Translations under genes and position numbers: made by a program | Source: RYN-230 sp963713815 | Lineage (GTDB): Bacteria > Actinomycetota > Actinomycetes > Streptosporangiales > Streptosporangiaceae | Assembly (NCBI GenBank): GCA_963713815.1 | Contig: CAVQNH010000045.1 | Location: forward strand, 344,373-408,372 | Reading direction: 5' to 3' | Length of the DNA stretch: 64,000 nt | The notes under the pieces: generated by a model | What the model was told of the DNA's origin: nothing | Database searches by the model: none | The model's input: the letters and a program-made list of their open reading frames with translations, nothing else | Shown here: in pieces, positions 47,618-55,591 of the stretch | Layout: each line of letters opens with the position of its first letter | Numbering within the stretch: position 1 is the stretch's first letter

Positions 47618-48429
47618 ATGGCAGCGGCGACAGAGCTGGCGCAGTGGTGGGACGGGCTACGGCTGGGTGGCATCGGCTCGCACGCGGTCCTGCTGGCCGG
47701 GCCGGGCTGGGGGCGGTCCACTGTCCTTGACCACCTGCCGGAGATCATCGCAGGGCTGATGCCCCGATCAGCCTCGAGGTGCGCATTAATGGCAGGTCGC
47801 TGCCGGACGGACCGGGCCTGCAGGCTCCGGCTCTCCGGGACAGCCTGCTCGGAGCCGAGGTGCGGCGGCAGGCCGCCGCGCTGCTCTGTCGCAGATGGCT
47901 GCGTGGCGCCCGGCGGCTGGGCATCGGTAGCCTGCTGCTGACCGGGATGGCCGGGACGATCTCGCTGCTGCTGGCCGGCCTGGCGGCGGCCGCCGCGGGC
48001 GGCGTGGCGGACGACTGCCCGGCCAGCGAGAACGGCGCCACCGCCCGCGCTGCCCGGGTCGTGGCGGCAGTTTCGGCGTCGGCACCGGCCCTGGTGGTCA
48101 TTGACGACGCTGATTACCTGGAACCAGGCCTGGCCGTCACCATGATCGAGAACCTGATCGACCACCACGACAGCCGGGTCCTCGTGGTTGCTGCGGTCGA
48201 CCTGGGCAGCGACCTCGCGGCGGCCCTTACCTCCCGCGCCCGGTACGGGCCGACCGCGGGGAGAGTGCACCGGGCAGACGCCGATCCCCGGATGGGATAC
48301 CAATCCCGGGCTGAACTCGCGGGCGAGCTAAGGCCCCACCTGACAGCAGCACAGGCCCAGGAGCTCGCCCGGCAAACCCGGACGTTCGCAGAGATCTTCG
48401 CAGCCGCCAGATCGGAGCCGCTGCCCTGA
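47618..48429 (+). CDS. Small P-loop (AAA/STAND-like) ATPase, one frameshift
   Basis: ATG 47618 has AGGAGA seven bases upstream; the ATG at 47600 contains that box. Walker A is LLAGPGWGRSTVLDHL, and after a shift near 47760 the Walker B is ALVVIDDADYLE. Between them lies a hydrophobic segment, SLLLTGMAGTISLLLAGLAA, which may be a membrane helix or buried helix. The C-terminus ends in LTAAQAQELARQTRTFAEIF, a lid-like helix. At about 270 residues it resembles an isolated nucleotide-binding domain of an LuxR/LAL or STAND regulator. No effector domain is attached, so its role is open. Confidence 0.7.
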
Positions 48430-48465
48430 ACCAGTCCACGGTTCGGGCGGGAGCGTCGCGTGCTG

Positions 48466-48963
48466 TCAGCGGACGGCTCCCAGCGCGGCGCTGATGGTGG
48501 CGATGATTGCCCCGCCGAGCGTTATGGAGATGAACGAGCGCAGGAAGCCGGTGCCGAAGAACCGCCGGCGGATCCAGGCGAGTGCCACAAGCTCGAACGT
48601 CATCACCGCGAGCGCGAGCAGCACCGCGGTGCGGTACTGGGGGATGAGGAACGGCAGCGTGTGCAGGACGCCGCCGAGGAACGTGCCGACGCCGGTGATC
48701 GCGCCGCGCACGTAAGGGCTGCCGCGGCCGGTCAGGTCGCCGGTGTCGGATAGTCCTTCGGAGAAGGCCATGCTGACGCCGGCGCCGATCGCGGTGGCCA
48801 GCCCGGCGAGGAAAGCGTCGTGAGGCTGGTGCGTGGCAAAGGCGATGGCGAAGATCGGGGCGAGCGTCGACAGGGAGCCGTCGATGAGCCCGGTCATCGC
48901 TGGCTGCGCCCGCTGGAGCAGGAACGATCGCTGGTCGCGCTGCCGACGAGTACGTGCCAACAT
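48466..48963 (-). CDS. VIT1/CCC1-family transporter, short form
   Basis: ATG 48963 with GGAGAGG upstream; an upstream in-frame extension lacks an RBS. 165 residues. GLIDGSLSTLAPIFAIAFAT (TM1 with the conserved Asp), FLAGLATAIGAGVSMAFSEG (TM2; Met/Ser/Glu of the metal path), SPYVRGAITGVGTFLGGVLH and two final helices fit the VIT family of Fe/Mn exporters or importers. It lacks the cytoplasmic metal-binding helix insert of full-length VIT proteins. Probably an inner-membrane Fe(II)/Mn(II) exporter. Confidence 0.87.
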   Translation of the reverse strand: MLARTRRQRDQRSFLLQRAQPAMTGLIDGSLSTLAPIFAIAFATHQPHDAFLAGLATAIGAGVSMAFSEGLSDTGDLTGRGSPYVRGAITGVGTFLGGVLHTLPFLIPQYRTAVLLALAVMTFELVALAWIRRRFFGTGFLRSFISITLGGAIIATISAALGAVR

Positions 48964-49097
48964 GTGGCCCCTCTCCGGGTCGGTGTGAACGTTCGGGTGG
49001 TCGTGGCTGCTGTTGGCCGGGTGGGCTGCCGGTGGGCGGCAGCCCACCCGGTCCGGTCACTGCTGGGACGGCGAGCGGCACCCCGGATGTCGTGCCG

Positions 49098-50631
49098 CTA
49101 CGCGGCGTGAGCGGTGACGGCCTGCTGCGTGGCTGCCCCGGCCGGGGCGGCCGGCGCGGGCCCGGAGGTGCGGAGCGGGCCGGAGCGGAACAGCGTGCCG
49201 CAGATCACCGCGCCGGCGCCGAAGATGGCCGCCGCGACCCAGAACGCGGTGGTGTAGCCGTGGATCAGCGACATCCCGGCCAGGGACGGCGCCGGGATGC
49301 CCGTGGACCAGGGTGGCCGGGCTCAGGTGGCTGGTCAGGTACTGCGCCACCGCGCTGGCGAAGATCGTGTTGAGCAGCGAGGTACCGATCGAGCCGCCGA
49401 TCTGCTGGCCGGTGTTGAGCGCGGCGGAGGCCACGCCGGCGTCCTGCGGCGCGACGCCGAACGTCCCGGTGTTCATCGACGGCGCCATCGTGAAGCCGAA
49501 GCCCAGGCCGGCCACCATCAGCGGGCCGAGCACCGCCGACGCGTAGCCCGAGTGCACGCCGATCCTGGTCAGCCAGACCAGGCTGCCCGCAGCCAGCAGC
49601 ATGCCGGCGGTGACCAGCGGCTTGGGGCCGACCCGGGGCAGCAGCACCACGTTGGACAGGTTGGCGGCCACCACCACCATCACGATCAGCGGCAGGAAGG
49701 CGACGCCGCTGACCACCGGGGAGTAGCCCAGGGTCTGCTGCATGTAGTAGGTGAGGAACAAGAAGATGCCGAACATGCCCGCGCCGATGATGAGCACGGC
49801 CAGGTAGGCGCCGCCGCGGTTGCGGTCGAGCACCACCCGCGGCGGCAGCAGCGGGCTGGCCGCGCGGGACTGCCAGAACGCGAACACGGCCAGCAGCGTC
49901 ACGCCCGCGGCCAGGAAGCCGTAGGTGGACGGCGTGTGCCAGTTGTGGGTTGCCGCGTTGGAGAACCCGTAGACCAGGCAGAACATCGAGGCCGAGACGA
50001 GCGCGACGCCGGGCAGGTCCAGCCGGGTCCCGGTGCGGGCGCGCTGCTGCTTGAGCAGCAGCACCGCTCCGGTCCCGGCGAGGCCCGCGAAGAACAGGTT
50101 CACGTACAGGCACCAGCGCCAGGACAGGTACTCGGTCAGGATCCCGCCGAGCACCAGGCCGATCGCGCCGCCGGCGCCCACGATCGCGCCGTAGACGCCG
50201 AACGCCTTGCCGCGGTCCTTCGGGTTACTGAACGTCGTGGACAGGATCGACAAGGCGGCGGGCGCGAGAAGCGCGCCGAACGCGCCCTGGGCGGTACGCG
50301 CCGCCACCAGCATGCCGAAGCTGGTCGCCGCGCCGCCGACGGCCGACGCCGCGGCGAAGCCGAGCGCGCCCGCCAGGAACGTGATCTTGCGGCCGATCAG
50401 GTCGCCCAGCCGTCCGCCGAACAACAGCAGGCTGCCGAACGCCAGCGCGTAGGCGGTCACCACCCACTGCCGGTCCGCGGTGGTGAAGCCCAGGGCGCGC
50501 TGCGCGGACGGCAGCGCGATGTTCACGATCGTGGCGTCCAGCACGACCATGAGCTGGGCGAGGCCGACGGTGCCCAGGATCAGCCACCGGCGGGGGTCGG
50601 GGGTTGCGTTTGCGGAAAATGTCGTTGCCAT
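49098..50631 (-). CDS. DHA2-family (EmrB/QacA-like) MFS exporter, one frameshift
   Basis: ATG 50631. About 511 residues with 14 membrane segments. LMVVLDATIVNIALPSAQRA (motif D1), GGRLGDLIGRKITFLAGALG (loop signature), GAIVGAGGAIGLVLGGIL (motif C) and NTGQQIGGSIGTSLLNTIFA are classic. A shift near 49300 displaces the last helices (SLAGMSLIHGYTTAFWVAAA, stop TAG 49098-49100); unshifted, the frame would end in Arg-rich nonsense at 49057. It sits next to the divergent histidine-kinase gene. Drug or metabolite efflux is likely. Confidence 0.9.
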
Positions 50632-50797
50632 GCAACCGATGCTGTCGGCCAGCAGGCCTGCCGTCGTCGTGCGCGGGAAGCGTCTTCTGCCTGGTCAGCG
50701 AGGATGCGGCGGCCCGCGCATGTACTCCGTGGGGAGTAGCCGGAAATGGGTCCGGCGGGCGGACACCGTCGCGGGGCCCTGCGCGTACGCTCGAAGG

Positions 50798-51574
50798 ATG
50801 GGCACGGATCGCGGTCGGCGGAGGTTCTACGCGGCCGGCTGGGTCATCTCGGCCGGCGTCATGGTCGTGACGTTCCGCATGTGGCAGCTGCACGTCCGCG
50901 AGGTCGAGCAGCGCGCGGAAGAGGCGGAACGGACAAGGGACCAGGCCGCCCAGCGCAAAGCGATGGAGGAGCGGCTGCGGATCGCCCGTGAGCTGCACGA
51001 TTCCCTGACGCACAGCATCTCGGTGATCCAGGTTCAGGCCGGCGTGGCGGTGCACCTGGCGCGCAAGCGCGGCGAGGAAGCGCCGCCCGCGCTGCTGGCG
51101 ATCCAGGAGGCGGGCGCGGACGCCGTACGGGAACTGCGCACCACGCTCGGCGTGCTGCGCAGCGAGGAGGACGGCGACGGCAGCGGCCTCTCCCAACTGG
51201 ACAGCCTGGTGGCACGCGCACGAGCCGCCGGCCTCCCCGTGACAGTGACCGTGACCGGCGCGCAGCGGCCGCTTCCGCCCGAAGTAGACCAGGCCGCCTA
51301 CCGGATCGTGCAGGAAGCCCTCACCAACGTGAGCCGTCACGCCAGCCATGCCTGCGCGTCGGTCTCCCTGCTCTATGCGCCAGAAACCCTGACCATCCAG
51401 GTCAACGACGACGGCAAGGACACCGGCGCCGGCACCCGGACGGGGGGCCCCGGGCTGGGCCTCATCGGCATGCGCGAACGGGTGACCGCGCTCGGCGGCC
51501 ATCTCCACGCCGGACCACAGGACAGCGGCGGCTTCCAGGTACGCGCCGAACTCCCCGCGCGGGCATCATCGTGA
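50798..51574 (+). CDS. NarL-type sensor histidine kinase, orphan
   Basis: 258 residues from ATG 50798. A single N-terminal membrane helix (FYAAGWVISAGVMVVTF, about 10-26) is followed by a coiled coil. The HisKA_3 box RIARELHDSLTHSISVIQVQ has the phospho-acceptor His67. The ATPase has EALTNVSRHA (N box), VNDDGKDTGAG (G1) and GLGLIGMRERVTALGG (G2). The helix lacks a large sensor loop, so sensing is intramembrane or through a partner. No response regulator is adjacent. The stop overlaps the start of a DUF1707 gene (GTGA), suggesting coupled expression. Confidence 0.9.
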   Translation: MGTDRGRRRFYAAGWVISAGVMVVTFRMWQLHVREVEQRAEEAERTRDQAAQRKAMEERLRIARELHDSLTHSISVIQVQAGVAVHLARKRGEEAPPALLAIQEAGADAVRELRTTLGVLRSEEDGDGSGLSQLDSLVARARAAGLPVTVTVTGAQRPLPPEVDQAAYRIVQEALTNVSRHASHACASVSLLYAPETLTIQVNDDGKDTGAGTRTGGPGLGLIGMRERVTALGGHLHAGPQDSGGFQVRAELPARASS

Positions 51575-51996
51575 TCAGGGAACCGGGAGATCACGGGGCA
51601 CCGGGTGCGATGGATCATGGCCGGCTGCGGGCCTCTGATGCCGACCGCGAACAGGTGATTGACACCCTCAAGACGGCGTTCGTGGAGGGCCGGCTGACGA
51701 GGGACCAGCTCACCATGCGGACGGGCCAGGCGCTGGCGTCGCGGACCTATGGGGGGCTGGCCGCAGTCACCGACGGTATCCCGGCCAGGCCAGCGGGCGT
51801 CCAGCCTCCACCAGTGCCCGCCCGGGGACGCACCCCGAGGCTGAGGACCAGGAAGGCGACTGCGTGGGCCGCATGCGCGGCGGTCTCGCCAGCGCTGGCC
51901 GCCGCTTTCTTCACTTATTACGGTGGATTCGTCGTCTTGTTCTTGCTCGCCTTTACCGGACTAACGATGACATCGTCGACTCACCGCCGGATATAG
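51571..51996 (+). CDS. DUF1707 (SHOCT-like) membrane protein
   Basis: 141 residues; GTG 51571 overlaps the kinase stop. The DUF1707 domain is LRASDADREQVIDTLKTAFV, then EGRLTRDQLTMRTGQALASR, then TYGGLAAVTDGIP, common at the N-terminus of small actinobacterial membrane proteins. A basic Pro-rich linker leads to two adjacent membrane helices (AWAACAAVSPALAAAFFTYY and GGFVVLFLLAFTGL). The overlap implies a functional link with the histidine kinase, perhaps as its membrane sensor or modulator. Confidence 0.88.
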   Translation: MIREPGDHGAPGAMDHGRLRASDADREQVIDTLKTAFVEGRLTRDQLTMRTGQALASRTYGGLAAVTDGIPARPAGVQPPPVPARGRTPRLRTRKATAWAACAAVSPALAAAFFTYYGGFVVLFLLAFTGLTMTSSTHRRI

Positions 51997-52004
51997 GACT
52001 CTCG

Positions 52005-52346
52005 CTACAGGGAAAGCAGCCGGCGCAGTCCGCGGTCAACGTCGTCCATGAGGGACTCAGGCAGGTGGCCGGCCTGGGCGCCGAGGTCGGTCTTGTCGAG
52101 GGTCACCAGGGCAGTGATGTTGACCACGGAGTCCCGCGGCAGGCCCGTGACCGCCGCGGGGACGAAGACGTTGCCAGGCATCGTCGCGAGCCGAGTGTTC
52201 GAGGTGATCACTGCGACCAGCGTGGTGCTGAGCCGGCTGGCGTTGAAGGGCCTGGACTGGATCACCAGGACTGGCCGGCGTTTCGCAGGCTTGCTCCCGG
52301 AGGTCTCCCCGAGATCAGCCCAGTAGATGCCGCCACGGTGGATCAC
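52005..52346 (-). CDS. mazF: MazF-type endoribonuclease toxin
   Basis: 113 residues; GTG 52346 behind GAGGA, overlapping the antitoxin stop (TGGTGATCC). RGGIYWADLGETSGSKPAKR, RPVLVIQSRPFNASRLSTTL and VAVITSNTRLATMPGNVFVP give the SH3-like MazF/PemK fold, with the Arg and Thr/Ser active-site positions in RPVLVIQS and TSNT. DSVVNITALVTLDKTDL closes the barrel. It would cleave mRNA at short sequences when freed from MazE. Confidence 0.93.
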   Translation of the reverse strand: MIHRGGIYWADLGETSGSKPAKRRPVLVIQSRPFNASRLSTTLVAVITSNTRLATMPGNVFVPAAVTGLPRDSVVNITALVTLDKTDLGAQAGHLPESLMDDVDRGLRRLLSL

Positions 52347-52583
52347 CAATCGTCCTCGGCGAGACGGCGCCGTCCGGCGGTCACCGCGGCCGAACTCGGA
52401 CTGGTCCGTCCCGGCGGTCTGCAGCGCCTCGTCGATCTGGCGTGTTAGCGAGTGGCCCGCGAGTTCATCCAGATAGACCTCGGCGGCGCGGGCGAAGAAC
52501 TCGGACCGGCTGATGCCAAGCTCTTTAGACTTCTCCGTGGCCCGCTCGAACGTGGCGTCCGGGAGAGATATCGCCGTTTTCAT
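52343..52583 (-). CDS. mazE: MazE-type ribbon-helix-helix antitoxin, one frameshift
   Basis: ATG 52583 with GGGGA close upstream. MKTAISLPDATFERATEKSK, ELGISRSEFFARAAEVYLDE is an RHH domain (beta strand ISLP, helices A and B). The linker LTRQIDEALQTAG is typical. A shift near 52400 is needed to reach the usual acidic end (AVTAGRRRLAEDDW) and its stop overlapping the toxin start. Without it the antitoxin reads straight into the toxin in one frame. Confidence 0.85.
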
Positions 52584-52589
52584 GTCCCC

Positions 52590-52612
52590 AGTATAACCAG
52601 GTATTACCGTAT
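52590..52612. promoter_or_regulatory. Promoter region of mazEF, AT-rich
   Basis: On the minus strand TATACT lies 6-7 bases before the mazE ATG, placing a start site at or just before the start codon. The same AT-rich block (GTATAACCAGGTATTAC) has an imperfect dyad suited to an RHH antitoxin and also lies at the start of the divergent cupin gene. Confidence 0.4.
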
Positions 52613-53009
52613 GCTCGCGGAGAACTGGACTCGGCCGGGTGCACTGCCTGGCGCTGTCAGTGGACTGGCCCAGGGGGCGGACGCCAGCGCCGGGAGCCTG
52701 CCGGGCAATGAAATCGCCCGTACCTTCGAGGGCGGTACGCACGGCCCCGCATCAGTCTCGTTCTTCCTTGTGCACAACCAGCCTGGCCAGGGGCCCCAGT
52801 TGCATCAGCATCCCTACGACGAGACCTTCATCATCCTCGAAGGTCGCGTCCTGGTCCGGGTCGGCGATGAAACCGTCGAAGGCGGACCCGGCGACATCGT
52901 CATCGGGCCACCCGATACCCCGCATGGGTTTACTAACCTCGGACCAGAACGGGCCCGGCTGGTGTGCATCCACGCCGCACCGGCCATGCAAACACAATGG
53001 CTGCAGTGA
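52612..53009 (+). CDS. Cupin-domain protein
   Basis: ATG 52612 is the first plausible start but has no RBS, and homology only begins around residue 30 at LPGNEIARTFEGG. SVSFFLVHNQPGQGPQLHQH, then PYDETFIILEGRVLVRVGDE (His-x-His...Glu) and GDIVIGPPDTPHGFTN (second His) are the cupin motifs. The last residues (CIHAAPAMQTQWLQ) are typical of small stress-related cupins. Its first 60 bp share the promoter with mazEF. Metal-dependent role unknown. Confidence 0.82.
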
Positions 53010-53030
53010 CGGAAAGCCGCGGGCAGGTGA

Positions 53031-53050
53031 GACCGGCGTTGCTGCCGGTC
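53031..53050. terminator. Hairpin between convergent cupin and USP genes
   Basis: GACCGGC/GCCGGTC pairs perfectly over 7 bp with a 6-base loop, 22 bp after the cupin stop and 11 bp from the USP stop. It fits a bidirectional terminator. Confidence 0.6.
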
Positions 53051-53060
53051 GCCCGGGCGG

Positions 53061-53492
53061 CTACCGCTGGCCGGAAATGACGACCACCGGGCATGCCGCG
53101 TGATGCGTGACCTGAGCGCTCACCGAGTGGGTAAGCCGCCGGGCGAAGCCGCCGCGCTCTGTGACGACGACCATGTCCGCATCGTGCGAGGCCTCGATGA
53201 GCGCGTCCGCCGGCTGGCCGATGAACCCGCGCACCGTGACCGAGCTGGGCCGGTCATCGCCGAGCTTGCTCATCGTCTTGCTTACGGCCTCCTTGACGGC
53301 GTCCACGGCCCTCTCCGCCTCGGGGCGGTCGGCGGGATAGATGATCGGATTGCCAGTCCATGGGCTCGCCGCGACCTGGTGGACGGCCAGCACCGTGAGC
53401 GGGGTGTGCTCGAGCGTCGCGTGCGTCACTGCCCATTCGAGTGCATGCTGCGAGTCAGCTGAGCCATCGAGGCTTACAACGATTCCTGACAT
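53061..53492 (-). CDS. Universal stress protein (UspA family)
   Basis: 143 residues from ATG 53492 (AAGGAA just before). IVVSLDGSADSQHALEWAVT is the first strand and helix; VTVRGFIGQPADALIEAS and DADMVVVTERG precede the ATP-loop region. The usual G-2x-G-9x-G(S/T) loop is altered here to RGGFARRLTHSVSAQVTHHA, so ATP binding is uncertain. CPVVVISGQR is the typical end. Stress role inferred from family. Confidence 0.9.
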   Translation of the reverse strand: MSGIVVSLDGSADSQHALEWAVTHATLEHTPLTVLAVHQVAASPWTGNPIIYPADRPEAERAVDAVKEAVSKTMSKLGDDRPSSVTVRGFIGQPADALIEASHDADMVVVTERGGFARRLTHSVSAQVTHHAACPVVVISGQR

Positions 53493-53659
53493 TTCCTTGC
53501 TCTTTCTGAAGGGCCGCTCTCTACGGGCGGCCACTTTTGGTTAAAGCGCGGCGCAGCCAGGAACGCTTCCGGCCCTAACACTCTTCATGCACTAAACCGG
53601 ATGATCTATGCGCCTTCCATGCGCGCATCGAGCCACCGACGTGAGACGATGCCCGGCCA

Positions 53660-53850
53660 TCAGGACTCGCGGCTTTCATTCTTCACGCGGTAGCTGATGA
53701 AGGTCGCGAACGGGGACTGGCGCACTCCCAGGTGCTCGAGTTCGAGGGACTCGCCGAACCCCTCGAACAGGCGCTTGCCGGCGCCGAGGGTCACCGGGGC
53801 GATGATGATCGTGAGCTCGTCGCCGTCTCTGAGTCCTGGGGCAAATACGC
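53660..53850 (-). pseudogene. RibD C-terminal/dihydrofolate-reductase-like remnant
   Basis: Only the C-terminus survives: LRDGDELTIIIAPVTLGAGK, RLFEGFGESLELEHLGVRQS, then PFATFISYRVKNE and the stop at 53660-53662. The LGAGKRLF block is the end of the RibD_C/DHFR-like family found widely in actinobacteria. Nothing of the N-terminal NADPH-binding part is seen upstream, where the sequence switches to an unrelated promoter region. It is a 5'-deleted gene. Confidence 0.75.
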
Positions 53851-53952
53851 CGCGTCATCATTGTCAGCGGTGAAGTTCGGGGTCGCACCAGATTGCGGGT
53901 GAGTTCCATGTGATCATTTCGCGGCGAGCCAGATCGTTCGTACCATGGCCAT

Positions 53953-54531
53953 ATGACGGACCTGGTGACCGCGATTCCGGGCAGAAAACGGATCGTAGGT
54001 CCGGGCTGGAGTCTCCGCGCTGAACGTGTTGACGTGCTGGACGGGAACACGTGGCGCGCGCTCCTCGGGATACGCCGCGGGCTCAAGCTCCTGGTCGCCA
54101 AGGCAGACGAGACGGGGCTGCTTCAGGTAGAAGCGTGGACAGCAGAGCCTGGCCAGTCCGATGGTGTCGCCGTGGTCGAGGCAGGGGACGGCCGCTTGCA
54201 CCTGGCCCGGGTCCCGCTGTGTGGGTGCGGGGACCGTGGATGCGGCAACGTTGGAGTCCAGCTATACAAGTATTTGCCCGGCGGTGAACTGCCTGCGCTG
54301 GTCGATCTTCTCCGGGAGCTTTCCTGGACCGGGGTTGTCCCGACCCGCTCGGACGTTCTCCGGGGCAACGATCTCGCCGCCATTGATGGACCAGGCACCC
54401 CCCAGCGCCCGGGCGGTGCCTGGTATGCCTACTCACCCCTGACTGGCCAGGCCTGGCACCCTCGGGTCCGGTCACAGCGCCCCCACGAGGCAGATGTGGT
54501 GAGCAACGGCGAGGAAGATGCTGAATGCTGA
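53953..54531 (+). CDS. Hypothetical protein with CGCGDRGCGN motif
   Basis: 192 residues from ATG 53953. Beta-rich N-terminus (GPGWSLRAERVDVLDGNTWR, LLVAKADETGLLQVEAWTAE), then LARVPLCGCGDRGCGNVGVQ, whose Cys pairs could bind zinc, and LPALVDLLRELSWTGVVPTR. The C-terminus is polar. I do not recognise a named family, though the Cys motif resembles one seen in uncharacterised actinobacterial proteins. The next gene is a deleted monooxygenase. Confidence 0.7.
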   Translation: MTDLVTAIPGRKRIVGPGWSLRAERVDVLDGNTWRALLGIRRGLKLLVAKADETGLLQVEAWTAEPGQSDGVAVVEAGDGRLHLARVPLCGCGDRGCGNVGVQLYKYLPGGELPALVDLLRELSWTGVVPTRSDVLRGNDLAAIDGPGTPQRPGGAWYAYSPLTGQAWHPRVRSQRPHEADVVSNGEEDAEC

Positions 54532-54635
54532 TCGTGCGAGGTGACGCTCAGACCCTCCCGCCGGAACTGAGACTGTGGCCGGGGCGCAGGGGATAGGGAC
54601 ACCGGTGCCCGGGACGGCTTTGCGAGGATGGCAGT

Positions 54636-55231
54636 ATGCGATTCGCCTTCAAAACCGCCCCCCAGAACACCACCTGGCGCGACATGCTCGCGGTGGGCAT
54701 CGGCGCCGGGTGGAATGAGGAAGAGTCCGGCGCCTACGGCATCGAGCTGGGCGGCAGGCTGAGCGCAGCGACCGGTTCGAGGAAGCATGCGAGGTCATCG
54801 TCAGCCTGCTGACGCGAGAGACGACGGATTTCACCGGCAAGTACTACCAGCTCACCGGCGCGCGGTGTGAGCCAAAACCGGTGCAACAGCCGCACCCGCC
54901 GATTGTCATCGGCGGCAGCGGGGAGCGGCGGACGCTGCGAACCACCGCCCGGTTTGCCCAGCACTGGAACTTCGTCGGTGGGCCGCCTGAGGAGTTCGCC
55001 CGCAAGCGTGACGTTCTTCATGCCCACTGCCGCGACATTGGGCGCGACCCGGCGGAGATCGTGCTGTCCAGCCATGTCCGGCTCGGCCCTGACGGCGAGA
55101 TCGGACCGGCCATCGACACCGCGGCCGCGCTCGGCGACCTGGGCCTGGACCTGGCGATCGTCGTCCTGCCGCCGCCGCACGACCCGGCCGTGCTCGCCCC
55201 GCTTGCCGATGCCCTGGCCCAACTCCGCTGA
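54636..55231 (+). pseudogene. Luciferase-like (LLM) F420/flavin monooxygenase with internal deletion
   Basis: The start MRFAFKTAPQNTTWRDMLAV jumps directly to GIGAGWNEEESGAYGIELG, which in LLM enzymes normally lies about 90-100 residues later. A shift near 54765 then leads to DRFEEACEVIVSLLTRETTD and FTGKYYQLTGARCEPKPVQQ, IVIGGSGERRTLRTTARFAQ and the C-terminus at 55231. The missing block holds barrel strands 2-4, so the product cannot be active. The deletion junction is near 54695. The family includes F420-dependent reductases. Confidence 0.85.
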
Positions 55232-55326
55232 TACCGGGATCCCCGGCATGGCCGCGGGCTCCTCGCGACCCCCTGCCCGGTGAGTGGCCGGACCGGCCAG
55301 GCGACTCATAGCCCGGACTGTCCCCA

Positions 55327-55353
55327 TTATCGCGAACGGTCCGTTCGTGATAA
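55327..55353. promoter_or_regulatory. 27-bp near-perfect palindrome, TetR-type operator
   Basis: TTATCGCGAACGG, a central T, then CCGTTCGTGATAA: 13-bp arms with one mismatch. It lies in a 360-bp intergenic region (55232-55591) otherwise without genes, and ends 238 bp before the SMP-30 start. Symmetry and the GAACGG core resemble TetR-family sites. No TetR gene is near, so the regulator is encoded elsewhere or was lost. Confidence 0.65.
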
Positions 55354-55591
55354 ATAACAGTGCGCTGGCCAGAAGGGCGGCGGGGGACGGCCGCCGCCCG
55401 GGACACGGTGCTCCGCCGGGATGGTGAACTACTGCCTGCCGCAGAAGCCGGCGGCTGTTCGTCTGTTGCCGCGGGGCTGGGCGCGGGCGGAGCGCTCGGC
55501 CGCTGAGCCCATCCCCGAGCCCGCGTGTGCGATGAGTTCCGGGGTCCGGGGCGGTCTGACTAACAGGCCACGGGCAAAGGAGGCTGAACGG

